From an uncultured Opitutales bacterium (GTDB lineage Bacteria > Verrucomicrobiota > Verrucomicrobiia > Opitutales > Intestinicryptomonadaceae), in the NCBI GenBank assembly GCA_900548275.1, contig URJY01000005.1, positions 1 to 64,000 of the forward strand: DNA of 64,000 bases. The letters run 5' to 3'. The translations under genes were made by a program, and so were the position numbers. The number at the start of each line of letters is the position of its first letter. The stretch's first letter is position 1. Under the pieces are notes generated by a model that saw only the letters and a list, made by a program, of their open reading frames with translations, did not search any database and was not told the DNA's origin. Shown here piece after piece: positions 26,029 to 34,448 of the stretch.

Positions 26029-26310
26029 CTACGAAATAAGTCTAATAACCACGAGAGCCGCGACAACAATAAACAATGGAACCCATTCAATAAAAACCGA
26101 ACATACGAGAAAACGATAGCAGAACTTACATTTAAACCACCAAAGAACCAAAAATAGCACAGGGAAAATCAGCGCGTACACAAAGGCAAATATCATATAC
26201 CAAAGAAACAAGTATGAGAAGGGGTCTTCTTCGTACGAGATTGAACAACCCGCCGCATATGCGGGAACGGACATGGAAAACAACAATAAAAGGAATTTCA
26301 GAGACTTCAT
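26029..26310 (-). CDS. Small predicted membrane protein, unknown
   Basis: This 93-residue protein has an N-terminal signal-like helix (KSLKFLLLLFSMSVPAYAAG), a short loop with Cys (GCSISYEEDPFS), then two strongly hydrophobic segments at about residues 33-57 and 67-92, with Trp and Cys rich pieces (WWFKCKFC). AAGC could act as a weak lipobox. Base composition is clearly more AT-rich than neighbouring genes and there is no good ribosome site, so it may be a recent arrival or not expressed. No family is recognised. Confidence 0.5.
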   Translation of the reverse strand: MKSLKFLLLLFSMSVPAYAAGCSISYEEDPFSYLFLWYMIFAFVYALIFPVLFLVLWWFKCKFCYRFLVCSVFIEWVPLFIVVAALVVIRLIS

Positions 26311-26524
26311 ACGAAAGGCGATAAAATAAATAGAACGGTTTCAATGCAAGTATTAAATCAGCCCGCCAGTGTAAATGTTGTTTTCTACACGTATATGCAC
26401 AATAAAAAACGAAGAACGCGATTGTCCGAATCGGGCATCGCAGCCGATACGGCGGCGGGGTTTTTGCTTTACTTTTTATTCCCGTTTTGTGAGCATTGCG
26501 CATCTTTTGTTCGAACAATTTATT

Positions 26525-27061
26525 ATGACTTTACTGCAATCAACCTATCTTTTTGCCGCTTTATTGCTGCTCGTCGGAGTGCCTTTCGCCTTTTTTACCG
26601 GCGTTTTTGAAAAGTATGCTTTCGCGTTTTTGCGCAGTACGAAAGCCTCAGTCATCACGTTCGGCGGTTCGGGACTCTGGTTTCTTTATGTGCTCTCGCA
26701 GCTCGGCGAATCGGACTTCGGAAACATCAAGGAACTTTTGATTGCCGTATTCGGCGGCGCGGGACTGTTGGCGTTTTTCTATCTCAACGATTTCCTCTCC
26801 GTTCGCGGATTGTGCGTGTTCTCTCTTTTGATTGCGCGCAAATTTCTCGATTCGGCGTTTATGCAGGAGCCGTCCTCCCGCTTGGTATTGGTATCGCTTT
26901 CGTATGTGCTTGTTGTCGCCGCGCTCTATCTTGGGGCAATCCCCTACCGCCTGCGCGACTTCTTCACTTTCCTTTTCGAAAAACAAATCCGCGCAAAGGC
27001 GTTCGGTTTTTCGATGCTCGCCTGTGCGGCGGCGTTGATTGCTGCGTCGTTTGCGTACTAA
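26525..27061 (+). CDS. Predicted polytopic membrane protein, unknown
   Basis: This 178-residue protein starts at MTLLQSTYLF; the longer upstream frame is arginine-rich and not membrane-like. About six hydrophobic segments cover most of its length (examples YLFAALLLLVGVPFAF, LLAFFYLNDFL, VLVVAALYLGAIP, ACAAALIAASFAY). There are no catalytic motifs. It ends 4 nt before gmk and is probably co-transcribed with it. Function not recognised. Confidence 0.75.
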   Translation: MTLLQSTYLFAALLLLVGVPFAFFTGVFEKYAFAFLRSTKASVITFGGSGLWFLYVLSQLGESDFGNIKELLIAVFGGAGLLAFFYLNDFLSVRGLCVFSLLIARKFLDSAFMQEPSSRLVLVSLSYVLVVAALYLGAIPYRLRDFFTFLFEKQIRAKAFGFSMLACAAALIAASFAY

Positions 27062-27065
27062 AACT

Positions 27066-27656
27066 ATGGGCGAAAAAAACATCATTTTGATAATCAGCGG
27101 CCCTGCGGGCAGCGGAAAGAACACGGTTGCCGAGCGGCTGATGGGCGAATACGGGAATGTCAGGCGCGTGATTACAAGCACGTCGCGACCCCCGCGCGGT
27201 GCGGAGGTTGACGGAGTCGACTACCATTTTCTATCGCCCGAGCAATTCGAAAAGGACATTGCCGACGGCAAATTTTACGAGTATGCCAAGGTTCACGACC
27301 GCTATTACGGTACGTCGAAAAAAGCCGTTTCCGAGAGTCTCGAGCGCGGCAACGACCTCATTTTGATTATCGACGTGCAGGGGGCGGAAACGTGGCGCAG
27401 GATTGCCGCCGAGCATCCCGAGCTTGCCGAAAAGCTTACGAGTGTTTTCATTGCGCCCGGCTCGATTGACGAATTGCGCAGGCGTCTGAAAGGGCGCGCG
27501 ACCGAATCGGACGCCGACATCGACCGCCGAATGAAGACCGCCGAATACGAGTTCAGGCAGGCGGACAAGTTCGACCGCCGAATAGACTCGGGAACGAAAG
27601 ACGAGGACTACGCCGCTTTGAAAAAAATCTATCTCGAGCTAAAGGGCGGAAAATAG
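27066..27656 (+). CDS. gmk: Guanylate kinase
   Basis: It phosphorylates GMP to GDP with ATP. It has 196 residues from MGEKNIILIISGPAGSGKNT; a longer frame is less likely. The P-loop is GPAGSGKNT, where GSGKST or GAGKST is usual. The GMP-binding part has ITSTSRPPRGAEVDGVDYHF and YAKVHDRYYGTSK, and IDVQGAETWR follows. The C-terminal R...E...Y arrangement (RRMKTAEYEF) fits the LID and base contacts. Confidence 0.96.
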   Translation: MGEKNIILIISGPAGSGKNTVAERLMGEYGNVRRVITSTSRPPRGAEVDGVDYHFLSPEQFEKDIADGKFYEYAKVHDRYYGTSKKAVSESLERGNDLILIIDVQGAETWRRIAAEHPELAEKLTSVFIAPGSIDELRRRLKGRATESDADIDRRMKTAEYEFRQADKFDRRIDSGTKDEDYAALKKIYLELKGGK

Positions 27657-27671
27657 CGCGGGACAAAATCA

Positions 27672-27713
27672 AAAAAAATGCGGGACGGCCGAATTTGCCG
27701 TTCCGCATTTTTT
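27672..27713. terminator. Bidirectional terminator between gmk and the glycosidase gene
   Basis: The stem AAAATGCGG-GACGGC / GCCGT-TCCGCATTTT is flanked by an A-run on the left and a T-run on the right, between two convergent genes. It can stop transcription from both sides. Confidence 0.9.
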
Positions 27714-27731
27714 GTTTGATTGTATCTGTTC

Positions 27732-30700
27732 CTATTTTTTCGTAACAACCGATATTTTGCCGACGTTGCCGAATTCGACTTGGCAGTAGTCGATATTCCA
27801 TTTCCGCGATTTCCACGTTCCGTTTGCGAACGCCTTGAGCGAATCGAAGAATTTTTCACCCCGCGGCAGGTCTTGGATTGTGTAGAAGCGCGGCCAAATG
27901 TCCATCAGTTCGCCGAGCACGTGGTGCGGGCAGTCCATCAGGTTTCTCAGCGAAGCGTAGAGAACGACTTCGACTTTGCTTTCGGGTTTCGAGACGGAGT
28001 CGGTTATGTCAAGCTCGAACGGCGCGTGTTTGATTACGCCCGCGCGCTTGCCGTCAACGAGCACTTCCGCGACGGGGCAGTCGAGGTTGCCGAGCTTGAG
28101 CACAATGCGCTCGCCCGCGTTTTTGGGTGTCGCAACGTTCGCCGAATATGCGAGCCTGCCCGAATAGAACGGAAGCCCGTTTGCGGTTGCGTCGCCGAAT
28201 TTGAGCGGCGCGGGGTTTGTGATTGCAAGCGCGTCCTTTTTAATCATCACAAGGTTGGGTATTTTCGCCTTGTAGTCGAGGTTGCGCTTGTTGACGGGGC
28301 GCGCGCCCGTATCGACCGAAACGACGGAGAAGTCGCCGACCAGATACACCGCTTCAAGCTCGGTGCCGTATCTGCGCCACTGTGGTTTGTATGTGGCAAG
28401 GTCGCCGTACTTGAAATTGCGGTAGTGCATTTCGATTGTGTTTTTGCCCTCTTTGGCGAGCCCCGTGATGTCGATTGGCATCCAGCGGAAGTCGCGCCAC
28501 GCGGGCAGCCCCGCATACTTCACCTCCGCGCCGTTCACCCTGATTTCGGCGCGTTCGGGATATTCAACAACAAGGCGAAGCTTGCGCTTGGGGTCGAAAT
28601 TCTTTGCGGCGAATGAGTAGACAACCTTCACGTCGCCGTCGTACTTTATCGAGTTCAGATAGTTCATCGCCTCGAGCACGGGAACTTCGCCGTCGATGCG
28701 CTTTTTCCCGCCGTCGTACGAGAACGAAACGTAGTCGAGCGTCATCGAATTGTCGTCGAGACGCTGCGCGTTCCAACCCGAAACCTCGCGTTCGGCAACG
28801 GTCTTCGGCTGCGGCGTGATGTCGGCTTTGGGCGACTCCGCCGAAACGCGCACGTACATCGAGCCTGCCGTTTCGACGGAAATCGGCAGTTCGAGCGAGC
28901 CGTTTTTCTTTTCGGCGGCGATGTCGGAAATCGTTCCCGTTTCGACGTCGAGCAGCTGCGCGCGAGAAAACCCACCGCGGATTTTCGCAACGCCGTCGAG
29001 CCTTTCGGCGCGGCTGAGGTTGGTGAACATAATCAGGCGCGAACCGTCGTTGAGGTTGCGGACGTGCGTCCAGAGCTGCGATGCGTCGCCCGATTTCCTT
29101 TCGAGCTTTACGAGGGCGGGCGAGAATTTTTCGATTTCCGCGCCCAAGTCTTCGGTCTTTACAAATTTCACGTCGGCGAAGAATGCGTCGAGCTCAGCCG
29201 ACTTTTCGCCGTCTACATATTTAGGCGCGCTGCCCGTGCGCAAAATCAGACCGCCCGCCGCCCTGAATTTTTTGAGCTTGTCGAAAGTGGAGGGTCTGAT
29301 TGTGTCGATTTCGGGCACGACCACAACGCCGTACGTCATCTGACCGATACCGATTCTTTTGCCGTCTACAAAGCCGTTTTCCTCGAGCATTTGCTCGTCG
29401 CCCAAGTCGAAAGTCAGCTGTTGGGCGCAAATCTGTTCGAGCATCGGGCGGAACGATTCCGAGATTTGGGAAGTGCGCTCGCGAACCGCGCGCGGCAGCG
29501 AATGCGAACCGCCAATCTTGGCTTCGAGAAACCAATTCATCGCAATGCTCTCCTGCGGATGGAGCACGAGGATGTCGGCGGCGTATTTGCCCTGCGCCAT
29601 CGCATAGCACGCGCGGGCGAGCGGAACGTCGATGTACGAATTGAGCCCCCACCACGACTGCTGATAGTTTATGTTCTGCGGGAAGTCGCGCTTGCGGCAG
29701 CCCGTCATCGAGAAGAGACTAAGGTGCGGCACAATCAGGTTCACGCCCAAAATCATCTGTTGGTTCGCAATCCATTCGCGGTCTTCGAACGACAAAGACC
29801 CGCCCGTGCAGCCGTACATTTCGGAAAGCATACGCATTTTGCCCGTCTGGTTGCAGACGCTCTGGCACTGCTTGCCCGTCTGTGCGCCGAAGACTCTGCG
29901 GCTGAGATGGTCGATTCCGGGGATGCCCATTTGACGGTAGTACGGCATTACCCTGCCGCTCCATCTGTGCTGGTTTGTGGATGTGTCCTCCGCCATACAG
30001 TGCCCCGTCAGAGCCGCTCCGCGCGCGGAAAGGTACTCGTCGAGCTGCCCCATAAAATTCTTTTCGAAGAGCGAATTTATCGTGCGGAAATATTGCAGGC
30101 GGAATTTTTTCGCGCCGTCGCATTCGCTGAAAAGCTTGAAAAGGTGCGGAACGGGATCGTACCCGTACGCCTTCTTGAAAGCCTCCGCAAAGTCCGCCGA
30201 ATACGGAACGGTATGCGCCCAGAAGGGGAATTCTTTCTGGCTTGTGATTGAAGGCTCGTCGGTAAATTCGGCGACGATTGTCGAGCCGTAAACGTCCTTG
30301 TAGCGGTTATAGTACGACTCGTACGCAAGCCGCCTGAATTCGCCCATCGCCGACTTCGACATCGTATCGACATACGACGTGCCGTTGAACCACGAGTTGC
30401 CCTGCTTTGCGCGGTATACGTAAATCTGGATGTTCTTCTGCGGCTCGCCGAGCGGCTTTGCCTCGGGCGGAACGGGCGTGCCCACGGGGCAGGCGAAAAG
30501 CGACTTCATCGCATAGTTGATATCCGTCTGCAGAACTGTGCCGCCGCTGTATCCGCTCGGCCACTTGTCTTCGTCGTAGAGCCAGACATACATCCCGAGC
30601 TTGCGGCTTTCGTCGACGCACGCGTCGACCGCCTTGAACCAGTCTTCGCCGAGATATTCGGTCAGCAAGCCCGTGCGGCTGTGAACCATCGAACCGCCCC

Positions 30701-30965
30701 ACCCCGCCTGTTTCATAAGGCGCAGTTGGCTGCGTACCTGCTCGGGCTCCATTTTCTCGTTCCAGCTCCAGAACGGCACGATTCTGTAGGAAGCGGGCGG
30801 ATTTTTGAAGTCGTCCGCCGAGAATTGCGAATTTTTGTCGTACTGCAAATCCACCGCGCATTTTTTCTCGGGCGCGGGTTGCGTATTTTTTCCTCCGCCC
30901 GTACACGCGCCCAATGCGAACGCGGCGAATGCGAAGATATAACAGGATAGTTTGTCGACTTTCAT
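27732..30965 (-). CDS. Lipoprotein glycoside hydrolase, alpha-L-rhamnosidase-like (GH106-type)
   Basis: This 1077-residue protein starts at MKVDKLSCYIFAF. The signal peptide ends in the lipobox LGAC, so it is a predicted lipoprotein. The N-terminal catalytic region opens with PFWSWNEKMEPEQVRSQL, KQAGWGGSMVHSR and MYVWLYDEDKWPSG, the pattern of the large bacterial rhamnosidase-related glycosidases. Acidic residues in EFTDEP and DED are candidate catalytic groups. The C-terminal 350 residues contain beta-sandwich sugar-binding features. It fits degradation of plant or host polysaccharide. Family placement is from motif memory, so substrate is uncertain. It stands alone, between two terminators. 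Confidence 0.75.
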   Translation of the reverse strand: MKVDKLSCYIFAFAAFALGACTGGGKNTQPAPEKKCAVDLQYDKNSQFSADDFKNPPASYRIVPFWSWNEKMEPEQVRSQLRLMKQAGWGGSMVHSRTGLLTEYLGEDWFKAVDACVDESRKLGMYVWLYDEDKWPSGYSGGTVLQTDINYAMKSLFACPVGTPVPPEAKPLGEPQKNIQIYVYRAKQGNSWFNGTSYVDTMSKSAMGEFRRLAYESYYNRYKDVYGSTIVAEFTDEPSITSQKEFPFWAHTVPYSADFAEAFKKAYGYDPVPHLFKLFSECDGAKKFRLQYFRTINSLFEKNFMGQLDEYLSARGAALTGHCMAEDTSTNQHRWSGRVMPYYRQMGIPGIDHLSRRVFGAQTGKQCQSVCNQTGKMRMLSEMYGCTGGSLSFEDREWIANQQMILGVNLIVPHLSLFSMTGCRKRDFPQNINYQQSWWGLNSYIDVPLARACYAMAQGKYAADILVLHPQESIAMNWFLEAKIGGSHSLPRAVRERTSQISESFRPMLEQICAQQLTFDLGDEQMLEENGFVDGKRIGIGQMTYGVVVVPEIDTIRPSTFDKLKKFRAAGGLILRTGSAPKYVDGEKSAELDAFFADVKFVKTEDLGAEIEKFSPALVKLERKSGDASQLWTHVRNLNDGSRLIMFTNLSRAERLDGVAKIRGGFSRAQLLDVETGTISDIAAEKKNGSLELPISVETAGSMYVRVSAESPKADITPQPKTVAEREVSGWNAQRLDDNSMTLDYVSFSYDGGKKRIDGEVPVLEAMNYLNSIKYDGDVKVVYSFAAKNFDPKRKLRLVVEYPERAEIRVNGAEVKYAGLPAWRDFRWMPIDITGLAKEGKNTIEMHYRNFKYGDLATYKPQWRRYGTELEAVYLVGDFSVVSVDTGARPVNKRNLDYKAKIPNLVMIKKDALAITNPAPLKFGDATANGLPFYSGRLAYSANVATPKNAGERIVLKLGNLDCPVAEVLVDGKRAGVIKHAPFELDITDSVSKPESKVEVVLYASLRNLMDCPHHVLGELMDIWPRFYTIQDLPRGEKFFDSLKAFANGTWKSRKWNIDYCQVEFGNVGKISVVTKK

Positions 30966-31053
30966 AAATGTAATAAATTGCTTGCGGATTTCTGGGGTAT
31001 CAGAAAGCGGCAGGCGTTTCAATATTTTTTCCAAGATATTCCCAAAATATCTA

Positions 31054-31099
31054 CAAAAAAAACGGGGTATCGGTCGAAACCGACCGACATCCCGTTTTA
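31054..31099 (-). terminator. Terminator of the mla-fabD operon
   Basis: On the minus strand AAAACGGGATGTCGGTCGG is followed by a TTTCGA loop, CCGATACCCCGTTTT and a T-run. It starts 15 nt after the fabD stop codon. It separates fabD from the downstream glycosidase gene. Confidence 0.93.
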
Positions 31100-31114
31100 G
31101 CGGATTTGCCTTTG

Positions 31115-32020
31115 TTATTGGAAGTCGCGCAATTCGGCGAACGAGCGAATCGGGTAGTCTTTGTTTATGCGCTTCATCATACCCGCGAGAACTCCCCCCG
31201 GGCCGCATTCGAAGAACTGGTCTATGCCCAATTTTGCCGCGTTGTTTACGCAGTCGGCCCAACGCACCGTGCTTGTTACCTGTTTAATCAGGTTCGCCTT
31301 GATGTCGGCGGGTTCGCTTACGCGCCCGCCCGAAACGTTCGTAAATACGGGGATGTTCGGCGTGTTGAAATCGAACGTGTCGAGATAGTTTGCAAACGCG
31401 TCGCGGGCTGGCTTCATAAGCCTGCTGTGGTATGCGCCCGCAACCTTGAGCGGAACAACCATTTTGAAGTCTTTGTTCGCCTTTGCCGCCTCTACCGCGC
31501 GTTCGATGTTTTCCGCCGCACCCGAAATGACAATCTGACCGGGGCAGTTGAGGTTCGACATATCGACGTCGTACTTGGCGCAATATTCCGCAGCCTTTTC
31601 CTCCGTTCCGCCGATTAGGCTCGCCATCGCGCCCTTTGTCGCGTCGCAAGCCTCCTGCATGAGCCTGCCGCGTTCGGCGACGATTTTCAGACCGTCTTCG
31701 AACGTGTACGTCCCCGCGATTGCGTGCGCCGTCAGTTCGCCGAGCGAAAGCCCGAGCGCGGCGGTGATGTCGCCAATCATTCCGCGTTCGCGCAGCACCT
31801 GTACGACCGCGATTCCGTGCACGTAGAGTGCGGGCTGGCAGACGCTCGTTTTTGTAAGGTCAGCCATCGGACCTTCGAAACAGTACTGCGAAAGCTTGAA
31901 TCCCAAAGTGTCGTCGGCACACTGGAAAAGCTCCTTCACCGAAGTGTAGTTGTCGTAGAGCGATTTCGCCATTCCGACGCTCTGCGCGCCCTGACCCGAG
32001 AACAATAATGCCGTTTTCAT
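31115..32020 (-). CDS. fabD: Malonyl-CoA:acyl carrier protein transacylase
   Basis: It loads malonyl groups onto ACP for fatty acid synthesis. It has 301 residues from MKTALLFSGQGAQSVGM. The catalytic serine is in GLSLGELTA, where the residue before Ser is Leu rather than the common His; the catalytic His is in AGAYHSRLMKPA. QPALYVHG and GPGGVLAGMMKRI are also family features. It is the last gene of the mlaEFD operon, 4 nt after the lipoprotein gene, an unusual link of fatty-acid synthesis to phospholipid transport. Confidence 0.96.
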   Translation of the reverse strand: MKTALLFSGQGAQSVGMAKSLYDNYTSVKELFQCADDTLGFKLSQYCFEGPMADLTKTSVCQPALYVHGIAVVQVLRERGMIGDITAALGLSLGELTAHAIAGTYTFEDGLKIVAERGRLMQEACDATKGAMASLIGGTEEKAAEYCAKYDVDMSNLNCPGQIVISGAAENIERAVEAAKANKDFKMVVPLKVAGAYHSRLMKPARDAFANYLDTFDFNTPNIPVFTNVSGGRVSEPADIKANLIKQVTSTVRWADCVNNAAKLGIDQFFECGPGGVLAGMMKRINKDYPIRSFAELRDFQ

Positions 32021-32024
32021 ATTA

Positions 32025-32624
32025 CTATTTTGTCGATGTTGTGTTTGTTGAAATTGTGCGCGCGATGTCCGAAGAAAGCGCGGCGAGCGCGGCGTCGACA
32101 TCCTTTACGAAGTCGGCGTACGATGTGCCGCAGGGCTTGTCCAGAACGAAATCGCCCGAGAGCGATTTGCCCGCGTCAGCTGAATCGAGCTGCCACTTGC
32201 CCTTGAACAGGAAGTTGCCGCCGAATGTGGCGATGCAGTCGTATACGTAGATTTTCAGGTTCGGCGCGCCGCGCGAAACTGCGGGGTAGCTGAACGCGTC
32301 GATACCGTTGCGCGAAAGGTTTTCGAGCAATGTGCGCTCGAAGCCGCCCTGCGGGGCTTCCGCCCACCTGTCGAACTCGGAAATTTCGACTGTTCCGTTC
32401 GGCGCGAGCATTACGATATTGTTGCGCGCCATATATTGCGGGATGGTTATGGGCATCATATTTACGGAAATGCGCTTTTGGACTGCCGATTTTTCCGCCG
32501 TCGGGCGCATCATATAGAATACCGTCTGGTCCTCCTTCGGCTCGAGCATTCCGCCGAGGCAGGAAGTCAAACCGAATGCCGACACCGCCAGCATTGCCGC
32601 CGTTATGAAATTTTTTGCGTTCAT
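32025..32624 (-). CDS. ABC-type transport auxiliary lipoprotein (PqiC/DUF330-like)
   Basis: This is a 199-residue lipoprotein: signal MNAKNFITAAMLAVSAFG, lipobox LTSC. The body has the pattern of the PqiC/DUF330 family: FYMMRP near the start, ITIPQYMARNNIVML, EFDRWAEAP and LLENLSR. These lipoproteins form the outer-membrane end of MCE transport systems. It lies 1 nt after mlaD and before fabD. It takes the place of MlaC/MlaA, which are not seen here. Confidence 0.8.
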   Translation of the reverse strand: MNAKNFITAAMLAVSAFGLTSCLGGMLEPKEDQTVFYMMRPTAEKSAVQKRISVNMMPITIPQYMARNNIVMLAPNGTVEISEFDRWAEAPQGGFERTLLENLSRNGIDAFSYPAVSRGAPNLKIYVYDCIATFGGNFLFKGKWQLDSADAGKSLSGDFVLDKPCGTSYADFVKDVDAALAALSSDIARTISTNTTSTK

Positions 32625-32625
32625 A

Positions 32626-33639
32626 TTATTTGCCTTTTTCCTTCTTGAGTTTGCCCGTTATGAGCGCGCTCGGGTTGCGTTCGAGGTAGTCCGTGAGGTT
32701 CGAAATCGAGTTGAGACTGTCGTTGATTCCGCGAATCATAACCGCCAATTCGTAGCGCAGCGGCGACTGCGGCGCAATGATTGTGTCCACGTTTTTCAGA
32801 ACGCTGTCGATGTTCGAGAAGGTCTGTTGACCCGCCGCCGACAGCGACTTCAGTTCGGTCTGCGCCGAAACCGCGAACGCGTCGGCGTTGCCCAAGAGAG
32901 TGTTGAGCTTGTGCGGAAGTGCCTTTGTCTCGGGCGACGATACAATCTGGTCGGCGTGCTCGACAAGACCCGTGGACTTCGATAGAAGATTGTCGAGCGA
33001 GCGTGGGGCGTTGCGCAGGTGCGGGTCTCCCGTCAGCGCGGCGATGTTGGCAACCGCGGCGTTTGCGTTTTCGCCCATCGACTTGAAGTCTATCTCGGAA
33101 ATCTGGCGGATTGTCTTTTCCATCGCCTTTGCAAGCTCGGCAAGCCCCGACTTTTTGCTCGGAATTTCGATGTGGTCGTGCGGCCCCCTGTACTTGAGGG
33201 TGTAGTGGTCGTCGCGTTCGCCGAGGTAGTCCAACTCGATGTAGAGCATACCCGTTACAATGCTCTGGTAGTTGAGCTTTGCGCGGAGGCCGTCGGCGAT
33301 TTGCTCGCGCAGCCACTCGTCGAAATCGACCACCTTTGTGTCCGACTTGCGGCGGAGCATTCCGATGTCTATCGAATAGACGACGGCAACCGAGCCCTCG
33401 CGGATTTTGCCCGAGTGCTTGCCTATCATTATCTTCTCCACCTTGCCGATGGGAACGCCCTTGTACTTGAGCGGCGCGCCAACGTCCAAGCCGTTCACAC
33501 TCTCGGAAAAGAACGATACGAACATTTCCGTTTTCGCGAAGAATTTCGCCGCGCCGAAAATCATCACCGCAGCCACGGCTATCACCGCCGCGGCCAACAC
33601 GAACATACCGATTGCCACGGGATTTACATTGTTTTTCAT
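32626..33639 (-). CDS. mlaD: MCE-family substrate-binding protein of phospholipid transporter (MlaD/PqiB-like)
   Basis: It has 337 residues, with one N-terminal membrane helix (residues 8-30) followed by a single MCE domain at about residues 38-125 (FFSESVNGLDVGAPLKYKGVPIGKV). A long helical C-terminal part of about 200 residues with heptad-like spacing follows; it could form a needle as in PqiB/LetB or Mce proteins. It is longer than E. coli MlaD (183) and has one MCE domain only. Its ATG overlaps the ATPase stop by 4 nt. Confidence 0.87.
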   Translation of the reverse strand: MKNNVNPVAIGMFVLAAAVIAVAAVMIFGAAKFFAKTEMFVSFFSESVNGLDVGAPLKYKGVPIGKVEKIMIGKHSGKIREGSVAVVYSIDIGMLRRKSDTKVVDFDEWLREQIADGLRAKLNYQSIVTGMLYIELDYLGERDDHYTLKYRGPHDHIEIPSKKSGLAELAKAMEKTIRQISEIDFKSMGENANAAVANIAALTGDPHLRNAPRSLDNLLSKSTGLVEHADQIVSSPETKALPHKLNTLLGNADAFAVSAQTELKSLSAAGQQTFSNIDSVLKNVDTIIAPQSPLRYELAVMIRGINDSLNSISNLTDYLERNPSALITGKLKKEKGK

Positions 33640-34448
33640 AATACAGTCTCCTTGCCGTCGCGCGGGTCTATGCCCCTATTGAGGAATACACGCACGTCTT
33701 TGTTGTCGGAATTTAAAAGGTCTTTGGGCGAACCTATTGCCGCCTGCGTCTTCGTTGCGGTATCGAGGAAAATCGCGCGGTCGGCGATGCCGAATATGCT
33801 GGCAAGCTCGTGCGAGACCACGACTATCGTCGCCCCGAGGGAATCCCTCATCTGCAAAATAAGCTCGTCGAGCCTGTGCGACGAAACGGGGTCGAGCCCC
33901 GCCGAAGGTTCGTCGAAGAACAGCACGAGCGGGTCGAGCGCAATCGCCCTTGCAAGTCCCGCGCGCTTGCACATGCCGCCGCTTATTTCCGACGGATAGA
34001 ACGAGCCGAATCCGTTCAGCCCCACGAGCGACAGCTTCAAATCTACGATGTCAGCCGCCTCGCGCTCCGACACGTTCGAGAACTCGCGCAACGGCAGCGA
34101 CACGTTTTCGGCGAGCGTCATGGACGACCACAACGCCCCGCCCTGATACAATACGCCGAACTGCCGAAGCATTTCTATTTTCTCCTTTTCGGGGGCGTCG
34201 GAAAAGTTTTTGCCCCTGAAGAAAATAGTGCCCTTTGCGGGTTTTATCAGCCCTATCATATGGCGCAGAAGCGTGCTTTTGCCGCAGCCGCTACCGCCCA
34301 TAATGAAGAATATTTCGCCGCGTTTGACGGTAAAATTGAGGTCGCGCATAACGACATAATCGCCGTACGCCATCGTGAGATTTTCTATTCTGAAAATCTC
34401 CTCGGGCGAAACCTCCGCATCGGCGGGCTGTTTTTGCGTGTTGCTCAT
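33636..34448 (-). CDS. mlaF: ABC transporter ATPase of phospholipid transport (MlaF-like)
   Basis: It has 270 residues from MSNTQKQPADAEVSPEE. Walker A is MGGSGCGKSTLLRHM, the signature is EISGGMCKRAGLARA with M and K as is typical for MlaF, Walker B is LVLFFDEPSAGLD, and the switch histidine is in VVSHEL. It overlaps mlaE by 4 nt (ATGA) and mlaD by 4 nt, so translation is coupled through the operon. Confidence 0.95.
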   Translation of the reverse strand: MSNTQKQPADAEVSPEEIFRIENLTMAYGDYVVMRDLNFTVKRGEIFFIMGGSGCGKSTLLRHMIGLIKPAKGTIFFRGKNFSDAPEKEKIEMLRQFGVLYQGGALWSSMTLAENVSLPLREFSNVSEREAADIVDLKLSLVGLNGFGSFYPSEISGGMCKRAGLARAIALDPLVLFFDEPSAGLDPVSSHRLDELILQMRDSLGATIVVVSHELASIFGIADRAIFLDTATKTQAAIGSPKDLLNSDNKDVRVFLNRGIDPRDGKETVL

